Positions 17,477-27,000 of a DNA stretch of 64,000 nt are shown one piece after another. Made by a program: the position numbers and the translations under genes. How positions within the stretch are numbered: position 1 is the stretch's first letter; every line of letters begins with the position of its first letter. Below the pieces are notes generated by a model. That model was not told the origin of the DNA. It did no database searches and was given only the letters and a program-made list of their open reading frames with translations. The DNA lies in assembly GCF_017355185.1 (NCBI RefSeq), contig NZ_JADILJ010000020.1, positions 1 through 64,000 of the forward strand. Reading direction: 5' to 3'. The DNA comes from Rathayibacter sp. SD072 (GTDB lineage: Bacteria; Actinomycetota; Actinomycetes; Actinomycetales; Microbacteriaceae).

Positions 17477-18586
17477 CTAGACCCGCGGATCGCTTTCGTG
17501 TAACCGGGTTTGTTGCGACTCGGTAACGGCGCGCCCGGAGGGACGCTCCGCGACGGTCACTCGTCGCAGGGTGCGGGGCACCGAGGTCGACCCGCGGACG
17601 ACCAGCTGCGGGGCGATCGGAGGTGCCGACTCCGGCCGCTCGCCCTCGATCAGGCTCAGCAGCGTCGCCATGCAGCGGCGGCCGAGCTCCGCGAAGTCCT
17701 GGCGCACGCTGGTCAGCGGCGGCCAGTAGAACGCGGCCTCGGGGATGTCGTCGTAGCCGATGACGCTGACGTCCTCCGGCACGCGAATGCCGCGCTCGTG
17801 GAACGCGCTCAGCAGACCCAGCGCCATCTGGTCGTTCGCCGCGAAGACGGCCGTGAAGTCGAGGAAGCGCGAGAGCTCGAGTCCGACGCGGTGGCCGCGC
17901 TCGGCGCTCCAGTCGCCCAGCAGCGGCGGCCTCATCGCCACGTTCCGGTCATCGAGCTCGGCGAGGAACCCGCGCATCCGCGCCTCCGCCTCGATCCAGT
18001 CCTGGGGGCCGGCGAGGTGCACGATCTCGGTGTGGCCGAGGTCGATCAGGTGCGCGGTCGCCAGGCGGGCCCCCGCCATCTGGTCGACGTAGAGCGCGTC
18101 GTCGCGCGAGTCGTCCGAGGTCTGCAGGGTCACGTGCGGGATGCGCAGGGCGGCTCCGGACAGGATGTCGAAGACCCGGATCTGCGGCGCGATGACCACG
18201 AGACCCTCGACGGCCTGGTTCAGCAGGTGGCGGATCCCGGCCTGGATCGACTCGCCGTCGGTGCCGTCGACGTTGGCCGTGACGACGAGGTAGCCGGCGT
18301 CCCGGGCGGCCACCTCGATCGCCTGGATGCTCGAGGCGGGCCCGTACTGCAGGCTCTGCGAGGAGAGCACCCCGATGGTCCTGGTGCGGCTGGTGACCAG
18401 TGCCCGCGCGGCGAGGTTGGGGCGGTAGTCGAGCTCGGCCATCACCTCGAGGACGCGCCGCTTGGTCTCGGCGCGCAGGCTCGGGTGGTCGTTCAGGACG
18501 CGCGAGACGGTCTGGTGCGACACCCCGGCGGCGCGCGCGACGTCGTAGATGCTGGGAGCCCGGGGCGCGGGCTTGTCTTCCGGCAT
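17477..18586 (-). CDS. LacI-family transcriptional regulator
   Basis: A 369-residue protein starting [20 protein letters not shown]. The helix-turn-helix is at about residues 12-32 ([20 protein letters not shown]) with the hinge helix [15 protein letters not shown]. The sugar-binding domain follows, with [22 protein letters not shown] near the C-terminus. Upstream in-frame codons would add about 34 low-quality residues and were rejected. It lies just upstream of the chvE-mmsAB operon on the same strand, with the double operator between. It is therefore probably the local repressor, released by a sugar carried by that importer. Confidence 0.9.
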   Translation of the reverse strand: MPEDKPAPRAPSIYDVARAAGVSHQTVSRVLNDHPSLRAETKRRVLEVMAELDYRPNLAARALVTSRTRTIGVLSSQSLQYGPASSIQAIEVAARDAGYLVVTANVDGTDGESIQAGIRHLLNQAVEGLVVIAPQIRVFDILSGAALRIPHVTLQTSDDSRDDALYVDQMAGARLATAHLIDLGHTEIVHLAGPQDWIEAEARMRGFLAELDDRNVAMRPPLLGDWSAERGHRVGLELSRFLDFTAVFAANDQMALGLLSAFHERGIRVPEDVSVIGYDDIPEAAFYWPPLTSVRQDFAELGRRCMATLLSLIEGERPESAPPIAPQLVVRGSTSVPRTLRRVTVAERPSGRAVTESQQTRLHESDPRV

Positions 18587-18678
18587 CGGGGCACCGTGGC
18601 TCTCTGTGATCGGGCGGCGCCCTCTCGCAGGGACCGTCCGAGCCCGCGTCAGCGCGGGACCCGCCCGTCCGCGGGCGC

Positions 18679-18690
18679 GTGTGAGCACAC
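18679..18690 (-). promoter_or_regulatory. short palindrome between the two LacI genes
   Basis: GTGTGAGCACAC has 5-bp arms and shares TGTGAG with the chvE operator. It lies about 93 bases before the first LacI start and could be an autoregulatory site. This is weak evidence on its own. Confidence 0.3.
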
Positions 18691-18691
18691 C

Positions 18692-19735
18692 TTACGTCGC
18701 TCGGGGCCCCGGAGTGCTCGCCCGCAGCACCACGGAGGTCGCCACGGGGTCGGCGGGGGCGTCGTCGTCGCCCAGCGCGACGGCCAGCGAGCGCTCGCCG
18801 AGCTCGCGCAGCGGGACGGCCACGGTGGTGAGCGCGGGATGCACGTCGCGCACCGTCGGGATGTCGTCGAACCCGGCGACCCCGACGTCGACTCCGGGTT
18901 CCAGGCCCGCTTCGCGCAGGGCGGAGGAGACCCCCATCGCCATCACGTCGCTGACGGCGAAGACGAGGTCGATCTCGTCGCGGTGCGCGGCGAGGAGCGC
19001 CCGCGCGCCGTCGAAGCCGCCGTCGCGCGAGAACGGCGCCTCGACGACGAGCTCGTCGGCGAGCGAGAGGCCGTGGGCCTCGAGGCCCTCGCGGAACCCC
19101 TGGACGCGGTCGTGGGAGGTGAGGATCGCGGGGCTGCCCGAGACCACTCCGAAGCGCCGGTAGCCCTGCTCGACGAGCGCCTCGGCCAGCGCTCGCGCGC
19201 CCGCGCGGTTGTCGAGCACCACGGTGGGGAAGGGCAGGCCGCCCTGGCTGATCAGCACGACGCGGCCGCCCGCGTCCTCGAAGGAGCGCAGCTCGGCGAC
19301 GAGGGCCTCGCGCTCGTCCTCGCCGGCGAAGCGGCTGCCGGCCAGGATCATGACGCGAGGCCTCGCACCACGCAGCGCGCGCACGACGGCGAGCTCGCGG
19401 GCCGGGTCGCGGCCGGTGACGGCCATCGTGACGACGAGCCCGAGCTCCTCCGCCGCGCCGGCGACCCCCGAGGCGATGGTCGAGAAGTACGGGTCGGCGA
19501 TGTCGCTGACGATGAGGGCGACCGTGCTGGTCGAGCCCTTCGCGACGGCCTGGGCCGAGAGGTTGGGGGAGTAGCCGAGCCGCTGAGCCGCCGCGAGGAC
19601 GCGGACGCGGTACTCCTCGGCGACCTTGCGCTGACTGCCGTTGAGCGACCGGGAGGCGGTGGCGAGCGAGACGCCCGCCTCGCGCGCGACGTCGTGGAGG
19701 GTCACTCCGGAGCTGCGTCCTGATCGTGCCGGCAC
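18692..19735 (-). CDS. LacI-family transcriptional regulator
   Basis: A 347-residue protein from a GTG start (VPARSGRSSGVTLHDVA). The helix-turn-helix is VTLHDVAREAGVSLATASRS and the hinge YSPNLSAQAVAKGS. The effector domain runs from about residue 70, with VAGFDDIPTVRDVHPALTTVAVP near the end. It differs clearly from the neighbouring LacI protein, so the pair is not a recent duplication. Its target is not evident: the palindrome of the window nearest its promoter is the 23-bp inverted repeat at 19807-19874, which is far longer than a LacI operator. It may control the adjacent phosphatase gene or a distant operon. Confidence 0.88.
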   Translation of the reverse strand: MPARSGRSSGVTLHDVAREAGVSLATASRSLNGSQRKVAEEYRVRVLAAAQRLGYSPNLSAQAVAKGSTSTVALIVSDIADPYFSTIASGVAGAAEELGLVVTMAVTGRDPARELAVVRALRGARPRVMILAGSRFAGEDEREALVAELRSFEDAGGRVVLISQGGLPFPTVVLDNRAGARALAEALVEQGYRRFGVVSGSPAILTSHDRVQGFREGLEAHGLSLADELVVEAPFSRDGGFDGARALLAAHRDEIDLVFAVSDVMAMGVSSALREAGLEPGVDVGVAGFDDIPTVRDVHPALTTVAVPLRELGERSLAVALGDDDAPADPVATSVVLRASTPGPRAT

Positions 19736-19806
19736 GGGCGCGTCCCTTCGGTCCCGGACATTCTGGCACAGGGGGTGCGCGCGGGACCGGAGCGGTGGCC
19801 GTGCGC

Positions 19807-19874
19807 CGAGGGAACCCCGGACCGTCGAGACCGCCCGGTGCGGCGGGCTCCCTCGACGGTCCGGGGTTCCCTCG
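19807..19874. repeat. perfect 23-bp inverted repeat between divergent genes
   Basis: Arms 19807-19829 and 19852-19874 are exact reverse complements; the 22-base loop lies between. The outer sequence reads CGAGGGAACCCCGG. It lies between the LacI start at 19735 and the -10 box of the phosphatase gene at 19887. See the finding on this element. Confidence 0.75.
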
Positions 19875-19886
19875 ATGCGCGGCGGG

Positions 19887-19892
19887 TACCGT
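19887..19892 (+). promoter_or_regulatory. -10 box of a probably leaderless promoter
   Basis: TACCGT fits TANNNT and ends six bases before the ATG at 19899. It supports that start codon over upstream in-frame codons. Confidence 0.45.
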
Positions 19893-19898
19893 GGACGG

Positions 19899-20549
19899 AT
19901 GCGCCTGATCCTCATCCGCCACGGCCAGACGCCCTCGAACGTCGCCGGGCTCCTCGACACCCGCATCCCCGGCCCCGGGCTCACGGAGCTCGGGCGCACG
20001 CAGGCCGAGCTGCTCCCCGAGACGCTCGCGGGCGAGGGGATCGGCGCGATCTACGTCTCGACGATGCGCCGCACGCACGAGACGGCGGCTCCGCTCGCGG
20101 CCGCCCTCGGGCTCGAGCCGATCGAGCGCGACGGGATCCGCGAGATCGCGGCGGCCGGTCTCGAGATGCGCGGCGACGAGGCGGCGGTGACCGAGTACAT
20201 GGACACCGTGTTCCGCTGGGCGGGCGGCGAGACGGGGCTGCGGCTGGCGGGCGGCGAGACGGGCGAGGAGTTCGCGGCGCGGTACGACTCCGTCGTCGCC
20301 GAGGCCGAGGCCTCGGGCCTTCGAACGGTCGCGCTGGTCAGCCACGGCGCCGCGATCCGCGGCTGGGCCGGGCTGCGGGCGAAGGACCTCGGCGCCCGGT
20401 TCATCGCCGATCATCTGCTCGACAACACGGGCGTCGTGGTGCTCGAGGGAGGCGGCTCGGACTGGGTGCTCGAGTCGTGGCAGGGCGAGCCCGTGAGTGG
20501 GGTCGGAGCGGCCGCTCCGTCCGGTCCGGCGGGGGACACGACGGCCTGA
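19899..20549 (+). CDS. histidine phosphatase family protein (phosphoglycerate mutase-like)
   Basis: A 216-residue protein starting MRLILIRHGQTPSNVAG. The RHG motif with the phospho-accepting His is at residues 7-9. The second catalytic His is in VALVSHGAAIRGW near residue 148, and an Arg lies in STMRRTHETA. This is the branch that hydrolyses small phosphate esters rather than interconverting phosphoglycerates; the C-terminal tail is low-complexity. It is common in actinobacteria as a stand-alone gene. The substrate is unknown. Confidence 0.87.
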   Translation: MRLILIRHGQTPSNVAGLLDTRIPGPGLTELGRTQAELLPETLAGEGIGAIYVSTMRRTHETAAPLAAALGLEPIERDGIREIAAAGLEMRGDEAAVTEYMDTVFRWAGGETGLRLAGGETGEEFAARYDSVVAEAEASGLRTVALVSHGAAIRGWAGLRAKDLGARFIADHLLDNTGVVVLEGGGSDWVLESWQGEPVSGVGAAAPSGPAGDTTA

Positions 20550-20687
20550 TCCGGAGTGACGGTCGGTTTTCCGGAGATGGTCGCGTAACGATCGTGCAAC
20601 GACAGGGAATGCCTGTTGATCAGGAGTTCTCCGCGCTCGGCGTCCCTGCTGAGGGATGCCGCGACCCCCTCTCGAATAGTCGGACAT

Positions 20688-20716
20688 TTGCCGGATCGGG
20701 GCTCCGCGGCTACCGT
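20688..20716 (+). promoter_or_regulatory. promoter of the betaine-type ABC importer
   Basis: TTGCCG (20688-20693) and TACCGT (20711-20716) are separated by 17 bases. They lie in a 427-base gap (20550-20976) with no convincing gene. The transcript would have a leader of about 250 bases, which is long; I see no known riboswitch in it. Confidence 0.45.
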
Positions 20717-20976
20717 GGACGGCGGTCTTCGAGACCCCGATGAACCGGTCCGCGCCCGTGCCCCGTCCCCTGTGACGGCGAGCCGCGAGCGTACGGTCAG
20801 CGGGAGCGGAGGCGGCCCCGAGGCCGCCTCGGACTCACCCCGATCGCCTCCGTCCCCCGGCCGCTCCTCGCGGCGGGCAGCACGCGGAGGCCCGCGTCGG
20901 GCGGTCCCACGCGCCCCGACCCGGCACCACGAGATGACAGAGCGCGGGATCCGTCCTGCGCCCCGACGGAGCGTAC

Positions 20977-22344
20977 GTGCAGCAGAACCAGAACGACATC
21001 AGCGAGCCCGCGGGCGGAGGGGTCCTGGAGGACCTCGCCGTTCCCGCCCTCGAAGCGAGAGGCCTCTTCAAGGTCTTCGGCAGGCGTCCCGCGGAGGTGG
21101 TCGAGCGGCTGCGGGCGGGTGCCGATCGCGGCGACCTCGCCTCCTCCGGGACCGCGGCCGTGATCGACGCCTCGTTCGCGGTGCGCCGCGGCGAGATCTT
21201 CGTCGTGATGGGCCTCTCGGGCTCGGGCAAGTCCACGCTCATCCGCATGCTGAACGGCCTCCAGGAGCCGTCGGCGGGCGAGGTCCTGATCGACGGATCG
21301 AGCATCACGGGGGTGTCCGACGCCGAGCTGCGGCGCGTCCGCCGCGCCTCCGTCTCGATGGTGTTCCAGCACTTCGCGCTGCTGCCGCACCGCACGGTGC
21401 TCGAGAACGTCGCCTACCCGCTCGAGATCCAGGGCGTGCCGGCGGCCGAGCGGCGCGAGCGCGCACTGCTCGCCGTCGAGCGCGCCGGACTCGCCGGCTG
21501 GCACGAGAAGACGCCCGGCGAGCTCTCCGGAGGCATGCGCCAGCGCGTCGGACTCGCCCGCGCCCTGGCCGCCGATACCGGCATCGTCCTGATGGACGAG
21601 GCGTTCTCGGCGCTCGACCCGCTCATCCGGCGCGAGATGCAGGAGCAGCTGATCGAGCTGCAGCAGGAGCTCGGGAAGACGATCGTCTTCATCACGCACG
21701 ACCTCAACGAGGCGATGCTCCTCGGCGACCGGATCGCGGTCATGCGCGACGGCCGCATCGTGCAGATCGGCACTCCGGAGGAGATCCTCACCGATCCGGC
21801 GACCGACTACGTCGCGCAGTTCGTGCAGGACGTCGACCGCGCCCGCGTGCTGACCGCGGCCGCCGTGATGGAGCCGCCCCGCTCCGTCGTCACCCTCGCC
21901 GCCGGACCGCGTGCGGCGCTGCGCGGAATGCGCGACCTGCAGACCTCGGCGGCCTTCGTCGTCGGGACCGGCCGCCGACTCCTGGGCACCGTGCGCGACC
22001 GCGACGTGATGGAGCAGGTGCGCCGCAGCGACTCCGACCTCGCGGCCGTCGTCACCTCGGACGTGGTCACCGTGTCGCCGGACACCCCGCTCAGCGAGAT
22101 CATCGAGCCCGCCGTCGAGTCGGAGCTGCCCGTCGCGGTGGTCGACGGGCGCGGACGCCTGCTCGGCGCGATCCCGCGGGTCACGCTCCTGGCCGCGCTG
22201 GGCGACGTCGACCCGCGCACCGGCGAGCAGCCGGTGATCGAGCCGCCCGCGACGATCCCGACCGAGATCGTCACGGCGACGCTGCGCGCGACGGGCGGCC
22301 CCGTCGACGACTCCGTCCTCGCGAGCGAAGGAGGCGTCCGATGA
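20977..22344 (+). CDS. glycine betaine/proline ABC transporter ATP-binding protein with CBS domains
   Basis: A 455-residue protein from a GTG start. The ATPase domain has Walker A GLSGSGKST near residue 78, Q-loop FQHFALLPHRTVLENV, signature LSGGMRQRVGLARAL and Walker B IVLMDEAFSALDPLIR; HFALLPHRTV and SALDPLIR are typical of ProV/OpuAA. The C-terminal 170 residues contain a CBS pair (VVGTGRRLLGTVRDRD and VVDGRGRLLGAIPRVT). In OpuA these domains sense ionic strength. The next gene overlaps by ATGA, so the subunits are coupled. Its probable role is osmoprotectant uptake. Confidence 0.9.
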   Translation: MQQNQNDISEPAGGGVLEDLAVPALEARGLFKVFGRRPAEVVERLRAGADRGDLASSGTAAVIDASFAVRRGEIFVVMGLSGSGKSTLIRMLNGLQEPSAGEVLIDGSSITGVSDAELRRVRRASVSMVFQHFALLPHRTVLENVAYPLEIQGVPAAERRERALLAVERAGLAGWHEKTPGELSGGMRQRVGLARALAADTGIVLMDEAFSALDPLIRREMQEQLIELQQELGKTIVFITHDLNEAMLLGDRIAVMRDGRIVQIGTPEEILTDPATDYVAQFVQDVDRARVLTAAAVMEPPRSVVTLAAGPRAALRGMRDLQTSAAFVVGTGRRLLGTVRDRDVMEQVRRSDSDLAAVVTSDVVTVSPDTPLSEIIEPAVESELPVAVVDGRGRLLGAIPRVTLLAALGDVDPRTGEQPVIEPPATIPTEIVTATLRATGGPVDDSVLASEGGVR

Positions 22345-24089
22345 TCCGCCTGCCTCTGGGCGACGCCGTCGAGAGCGGCATCGACGCCCTGACGAGCACC
22401 TTCCAGCCCGTCTTCGACGTGATCAGGACCGTCTTCGGAGCGCTCTACGACGGCGTGGACGTCGTGCTCGCCACTCCGCCGTTCTGGGTGATCATCGCGT
22501 TCCTCGCGGTGCTCGCCTACGCCGCGCGCGGCTGGGGCCTCGCGATCGGCACCGCGGTGGGGCTGCTGGTCATCGTGAGCGTGGACCAGTGGGAGAACGC
22601 GATGGACTCGCTCGCGCTGGTGCTCGTCGCCTCCGTGATCGCCATCGCCGTGAGCGTGCCGCTGGGCGTGCTCGCCGCGCGCAACCGGACGGCGTCGACG
22701 ATCATCCGCCCGGTCCTCGATCTGATGCAGACGATGCCGGCGTTCGTGTACCTGATCCCGGCGCTGATCTTCTTCCGCGTCGGAGTCGTGCCGGGCATCG
22801 TCGCGACCATCGTGTTCGCGATGGCGCCGGGAGTGCGCCTGACCGAGCTGGGGATCCGGGGCGTCGACCCCGAGCTCGTCGAGGCGGGCGAGGCGTTCGG
22901 CTCGTCCAGATGGCGGATCCTGCGCCAGATCCAGCTGCCGCTGGCGCTGCCCTCGATCCTCGCCGGGCTGAACCAGGTGATCATGCTCGCGCTCTCGATG
23001 GTCGTCATCGCGGGCATCGTCGGCGCGGGCGGCCTGGGCGGCGACGTCGTCGCGAGCCTCAACCGGATCGACGTGGCGCTGGGCTTCGAGGCGGGCATCT
23101 CGGTGGTGATCCTCGCGATCGTGCTGGACCGGATGACGGGGGCGCTGGGGAAGCCCTCGCCCGCGCGAGCCGCCCGGGCCGGGAACCGCCGCGCCGTCGT
23201 GCTCACCCGCTCCGCCGTCGCCGCGGTGTCGGTCGCGGTCGTCGCCTCCCTCGGCGCGTCGGCCGTCGCCGGGCCGGCGAGCACCGCCTCCGTCGACAAC
23301 GGCGACCGCACCGACGTGAGCCTGGCCGTCTTCCAGGGCTGGGACGAGGGCATCGCCGTGTCGGCGCTCTGGGGCGCGGTGCTCGAGGAGCAGGGCTACG
23401 ACGTCGAGCTCTCGGACATCGACGTGGCGCCGGGCTTCGCAGGGCTCGCCGCCGGGAGCTTCGACCTGGCGCTGGACACCTGGCTGCCGACGACCCACGG
23501 CAGCTACCTCGAGCGCTACGGCGACGACCTCGTCGACCTGGGCGCGTGGAACGACGAGGCGAAGCTGACCATCGCGGTGAACGAGGACGCTCCGATCGAC
23601 ACGCTCGAGGAGCTCGCCGCGAATCCGGACGTCGTCGGGAACCGCCTCGTCGGCATCGAGCCGGGGTCGGGGCTGAACACCGTCACGACCGAGGACGTCA
23701 TCCCGGGGTACGGCCTCGAGGGGATGGAGTACCTGACCTCGTCGACGCCGGCGATGCTGCAGGAGCTCGAGACCGCGACGGCGAACGGCGAGGACATCGC
23801 CGTGACGCTCTGGCGCCCGCACTGGGCGTACGACGCGTTCCCGGTGAAGGACCTCGACGACCCGGAGGGGCTGCTCGGCGAGGCGGAGGACATCCACTCG
23901 TTCGGCTCGAGCTCGTTCGAGAGCGACTTCCCGACGCTGAGCAGCTGGATGCGCGACTTCCGGATGGACTCCGAGACGCTCTACTCGCTCGAGAACGCGC
24001 TGTTCAACGACGGCGCCGACGACCGCGACGCGGCGCTCGCGGCCTGGATGGACGAGAACCGCGGGTACGTCGACTCGATGACGAGCTGA
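22341..24089 (+). CDS. betaine-type ABC permease fused to its substrate-binding domain
   Basis: A 582-residue protein that joins two usual subunits. Residues 1-270 are a ProW/OpuAB permease with six to seven helices and the EAA-type loop EAGEAFGSSRWRILRQIQLPLAL. A further helix near 285-310 (AVAAVSVAVVASLGASAVAG) anchors residues 320-582, an OpuAC-type binding domain. That domain has aromatic-cage-like stretches FQGWDEGIAV, DTWLPTTHGSYLERYG and LWRPHWAYDAF. The fusion tethers the binding domain to the outside of the membrane, as in OpuABC of lactic acid bacteria. Start ATG overlaps the ATPase stop. The ligand is probably glycine betaine, proline betaine or carnitine. Confidence 0.9.
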   Translation: MIRLPLGDAVESGIDALTSTFQPVFDVIRTVFGALYDGVDVVLATPPFWVIIAFLAVLAYAARGWGLAIGTAVGLLVIVSVDQWENAMDSLALVLVASVIAIAVSVPLGVLAARNRTASTIIRPVLDLMQTMPAFVYLIPALIFFRVGVVPGIVATIVFAMAPGVRLTELGIRGVDPELVEAGEAFGSSRWRILRQIQLPLALPSILAGLNQVIMLALSMVVIAGIVGAGGLGGDVVASLNRIDVALGFEAGISVVILAIVLDRMTGALGKPSPARAARAGNRRAVVLTRSAVAAVSVAVVASLGASAVAGPASTASVDNGDRTDVSLAVFQGWDEGIAVSALWGAVLEEQGYDVELSDIDVAPGFAGLAAGSFDLALDTWLPTTHGSYLERYGDDLVDLGAWNDEAKLTIAVNEDAPIDTLEELAANPDVVGNRLVGIEPGSGLNTVTTEDVIPGYGLEGMEYLTSSTPAMLQELETATANGEDIAVTLWRPHWAYDAFPVKDLDDPEGLLGEAEDIHSFGSSSFESDFPTLSSWMRDFRMDSETLYSLENALFNDGADDRDAALAAWMDENRGYVDSMTS

Positions 24090-24101
24090 CCTCGACTGCT
24101 C

Positions 24102-24164
24102 CCGCGAGAGGCCGCTCCGGTACGCGACACGCCGTCGAAGGCGTACCGGAACGGCATCTCGCGG
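24102..24164. repeat. dispersed palindrome, copy A (bidirectional terminator candidate)
   Basis: Arms 24102-24125 and 24141-24164 pair at 22 of 24 positions, and both mismatches can form G-U pairs in one RNA. The spacer is 15 bases. It lies between convergent genes (transporter stop 24089, xylB stop 24171), so it may end both transcripts. Confidence 0.7.
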
Positions 24165-24170
24165 ACGGCG

Positions 24171-25556
24171 TCAGGCGCGGGCCGCCGCGTACTGCGCGCG
24201 GATCGCGGGGCGGTGGTCGGCCGCCGGCTCGGCGACCGAGGTGACCTCCCACTCCGGGCGCGAACCCGTGAGTGCCCACGCGGCCTGCACGGCGGCGCCG
24301 TCGGCCACGTACTCGCCGGGGGTCGGCACCACGACGGGAACGTCGAACACCTGCGAGGCGGCCAGCTGCACGGCGCGGTTCTGCGCCGCTCCGCCGATCA
24401 GCAGGACGCGGTGCGCGACCACTCCGAGTCCGCGCACCGCGTCGAGGCCGTCGGCGAGCCCGCAGAGCATGCCCTCGATCGCCGCGCGGGCGAGGTTCGA
24501 CCGCGTGGTCGAGGCGATGGTCATGCCGTGCAGGCTCGCGGTCGCGTCGGGCAGGTTCGGGGTGCGCTCGCCCTCGAAGTAGGGAACGAGGACGAGTCCG
24601 TCGGCACCCGGCTCCGCCTGCAGCGCGAGTTCGGCGAACTCGTCGAAGCCGGCGCCGAGCAGGGCGGCGGTCGAGGACAGCACGCGGGCGGCGTTGAGCG
24701 TCGCGACGAGCGGCAGGAATCGGCCGCTCGCGTCGGCGAAGCCGGCGACGGTCCCGGAGGGGTCGCGCACCGGGTCCTCGGTCACCGCGAACACGGTGCC
24801 GCTGGTGCCGATGCTGACGACCACGTCGCCGGGTCCCGCGCCGAGACCGAGGGCGGCGCCGGCGTTGTCACCGGCGCCGGGACCGACCACGAGGCCCTCC
24901 GCCGTCCGTCCGGCCTCCTCCGACGGGCCGAGCACCCGGGGGAGCCGCGGACGGTGGCCGAGCGCGTGCTCGAGCAGCTCGAGGTCGTAGCCGTCGGCGC
25001 CCCAGTACGACGTGCCGGAGGCGTCGGAGCGGTCGGTGGTCAGGGCGTCGAGATCGACGCCGCGGGGCGATCCGGGGCCGAAGCCGAGCAGTCGCCAGGT
25101 CAGCCAGTCGTGGGGGAGGGCGACGGCCGCGACCCGCGCCGCGTTCTCGGGTTCGGCGTCGCGCAGCCAGCGGAGCTTCGTGGCCGTGAAGGAGGCGACC
25201 GGGACCGTGCCCGTGCGGCGCGCCCACTCCTCCGCGCCGAGCTCGGCGACCAGCGCCTCGGCGGCACCGGCGCTGCGGGTGTCGTTCCAGAGCAGTGCGG
25301 GGCGGATCACCTCGCCGTCGGCGTCGAGCACGACCATGCCGTGCTGCTGCCCGCCGATCGAGATCGCGGCGACGTCGGCGAGTCCGCCGGCGTCCGCGAT
25401 CGCCTCGGTCAGAGCGTCCCACCAGGCCGAGGGGTGCACCTCGGTGCCGTCGGGGTGGCTCGCGCGGCCGGTGCGGACGACCGCTCCGCTCTCGAGGTCG
25501 CGCACGACCACCTTGCAGCTCTGGGTCGACGAGTCGACTCCTGCGACCAGCGTCAT
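24171..25556 (-). CDS. xylB: xylulokinase
   Basis: A 461-residue FGGY-family kinase that phosphorylates D-xylulose to xylulose 5-phosphate. The N-terminal phosphate-1 loop is [15 protein letters not shown]; the family stretch [14 protein letters not shown] with the catalytic Asp follows near 75-85. The second phosphate motif is [16 protein letters not shown], and the adenosine motif is [13 protein letters not shown]. The length is usual. It lies 117 bases downstream of xylA on the same strand, with a strong hairpin between, so it is probably expressed at a lower level than xylA. Confidence 0.93.
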   Translation of the reverse strand: MTLVAGVDSSTQSCKVVVRDLESGAVVRTGRASHPDGTEVHPSAWWDALTEAIADAGGLADVAAISIGGQQHGMVVLDADGEVIRPALLWNDTRSAGAAEALVAELGAEEWARRTGTVPVASFTATKLRWLRDAEPENAARVAAVALPHDWLTWRLLGFGPGSPRGVDLDALTTDRSDASGTSYWGADGYDLELLEHALGHRPRLPRVLGPSEEAGRTAEGLVVGPGAGDNAGAALGLGAGPGDVVVSIGTSGTVFAVTEDPVRDPSGTVAGFADASGRFLPLVATLNAARVLSSTAALLGAGFDEFAELALQAEPGADGLVLVPYFEGERTPNLPDATASLHGMTIASTTRSNLARAAIEGMLCGLADGLDAVRGLGVVAHRVLLIGGAAQNRAVQLAASQVFDVPVVVPTPGEYVADGAAVQAAWALTGSRPEWEVTSVAEPAADHRPAIRAQYAAARA

Positions 25557-25612
25557 CGCCGTGTCCGTTCCTCCCGCAGCAGCGGGATGCGTCTTCGTGG
25601 GGGTACGAGGGA

Positions 25613-25654
25613 ACGGACGAGACCCCGTGCCGCAGGGCAGGGGGTCTCGTCCGT
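25613..25654 (-). terminator. hairpin between xylA and xylB
   Basis: Perfect 14-bp arms at 25613-25626 and 25641-25654 with a 14-base loop, 20 bases past the xylA stop. It looks like a partial terminator or a processing stem in the xylAB transcript. Confidence 0.6.
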
Positions 25655-25673
25655 CAGGGGAGTGCCGGGCGGC

Positions 25674-26864
25674 TCAGCGGGCGCCGAGCAGGTGCTCGGT
25701 CGCGAGCTGCTGCAGGCGCACGAAGCCGAAGCCCTTGCCGCCGAGGTAGGCGTCGGCGTCGAACGACTCGTACGACGCGGTGTCGGCGAGCAGGTCGTCG
25801 TACGACTCGCCCTCGTTCAGCGTCGGGGTCTGCAGCTCGGCGACCTTGGCGGCGGCCAGCGCCTCCTGCACCTCGGGGTCGGCGCGGAAGGCCGCGGCGC
25901 GCTCCTTCAGCAGCAGGTAGGTGCGCATGTTCGCGGCGGCCGAGTCCCAGACTCCGGTCTCGTCCTCGGTGCGCGAGGGCTTGTAGTCGAAGTGGCGCGG
26001 GCCGTCGTAGGAGGGGACTCCGCCGGGGCCGCCGTTCTCGAGGAGGTCGACGAGCGAGAACGCGTTGTGCAGGTCGCCGTGACCGAAGACGAGGTCCTGG
26101 TCGTACTTGATTCCGCGCTGGCCGTTGAGGTCGATGTGGAAGAGCTTGCCGTGGTAGAGCGCCTGGGCGATGCCGGCGGTGAAGTTCAGGCCCGCCATCT
26201 GCTCGTGGCCGACCTCGGGGTTGACGCCGACGAGCTCGGGGCGCTCGAGCGAGTCGATGAACGCGATCGCGTGGCCCAGCGTCGGCAGGAGGATGTCGCC
26301 GCGGGGCTCGTTGGGCTTCGGCTCGATGGCGAAGCGGATGTCGTAGCCCTTGTCGGTGACGTAGTCGCCGAGCAGGTTGACGGCCTCGCGGTAGCGCTCG
26401 AGAGCGGCGCGGATGTCCTTCGCGGAGTCGTACTCGGCGCCCTCGCGGCCGCCCCACATGACGAAGGTCTGCGCGCCCAGCTCGGCGGCGAGGTCGATGT
26501 TGCGGAGGACCTTGCGCAGCGCGAAGCGGCGCACGTCGCGGTCGTTCGAGGTGAAGCCGCCGTCCTTGAAGACCGGGGCGCTGAAGAGGTTGGTGGTGAC
26601 CATCGGCACGACGAGGCCGGTCGACTCGAGCGCACCCTTGAGGCGGTCGATCTGGGTCTGGCGCTCGGCGTCGGTCGAGCCGAACGCGAAGAGGTCGTCG
26701 TCGTGGAAGGTGAGGCCGTAGGCGCCGAGCTCGTCGAGCTTCTCGACGGCGTGCACCACATCGAGGGGCTCGCGGGTCGGGCCGCCGAAGGGGTCCGTGC
26801 CGTTGTAGCCGATGGTCCAGAGGCCGAACGAGAACTTGTCGGCGCGGGTGGGGGTCAGGGACAT
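25674..26864 (-). CDS. xylA: xylose isomerase
   Basis: A 396-residue class I xylose isomerase starting [20 protein letters not shown], with GGAAAGGATC as ribosome site. It interconverts D-xylose and D-xylulose in the cytoplasm. The catalytic His is in [13 protein letters not shown]. Metal ligands are Glu in [12 protein letters not shown], Glu and His in [14 protein letters not shown], and Asp residues in FHIDLNGQ and [12 protein letters not shown]. The length and sequence fit the Streptomyces/Arthrobacter type. The upstream region carries a promoter overlapped by an inverted repeat, and a divergent LacI gene. Confidence 0.96.
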   Translation of the reverse strand: MSLTPTRADKFSFGLWTIGYNGTDPFGGPTREPLDVVHAVEKLDELGAYGLTFHDDDLFAFGSTDAERQTQIDRLKGALESTGLVVPMVTTNLFSAPVFKDGGFTSNDRDVRRFALRKVLRNIDLAAELGAQTFVMWGGREGAEYDSAKDIRAALERYREAVNLLGDYVTDKGYDIRFAIEPKPNEPRGDILLPTLGHAIAFIDSLERPELVGVNPEVGHEQMAGLNFTAGIAQALYHGKLFHIDLNGQRGIKYDQDLVFGHGDLHNAFSLVDLLENGGPGGVPSYDGPRHFDYKPSRTEDETGVWDSAAANMRTYLLLKERAAAFRADPEVQEALAAAKVAELQTPTLNEGESYDDLLADTASYESFDADAYLGGKGFGFVRLQQLATEHLLGAR

Positions 26865-26899
26865 GGATCCGATCCTTTCCGGCGACGTCGCCGAATTGT

Positions 26900-26938
26900 T
26901 GTTGTGGCCAACATATCGGGGGCGGCGGCTGCGCGCAA
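26900..26938 (-). promoter_or_regulatory. xylA promoter with an overlapping inverted repeat
   Basis: On the minus strand TTGCGC (26933-26938) and TATGTT (26910-26915) are 17 bases apart. The inverted repeat TGTTG-N4-CAACA (26900-26913) covers the end of the -10 box and the probable start site, where a repressor would block transcription. TGTTG/CAACA arms resemble ROK-type XylR operators, and a ROK regulator is encoded at 34241-35431; that link is inferred. Confidence 0.55.
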
Positions 26939-26976
26939 TGCGGATCGAGTGCCTCCGCGTCGACATCCGCCGGATA

Positions 26977-26993
26977 TGTCGCGGGTCGCGACA
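26977..26993. promoter_or_regulatory. second inverted repeat in the xylA-lacI gap
   Basis: TGTCGCG and CGCGACA are perfect 7-bp arms around GGT. It lies upstream of both divergent promoters and could be an activator site, for example for a global regulator. Confidence 0.35.
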
Positions 26994-27000
26994 AACCTGT

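Noticed and set aside
20550-20976. Long leader before the betaine importer considered as a riboswitch
   Set aside because: I found no conserved aptamer core or clear terminator/antiterminator pair; only a promoter is supported.
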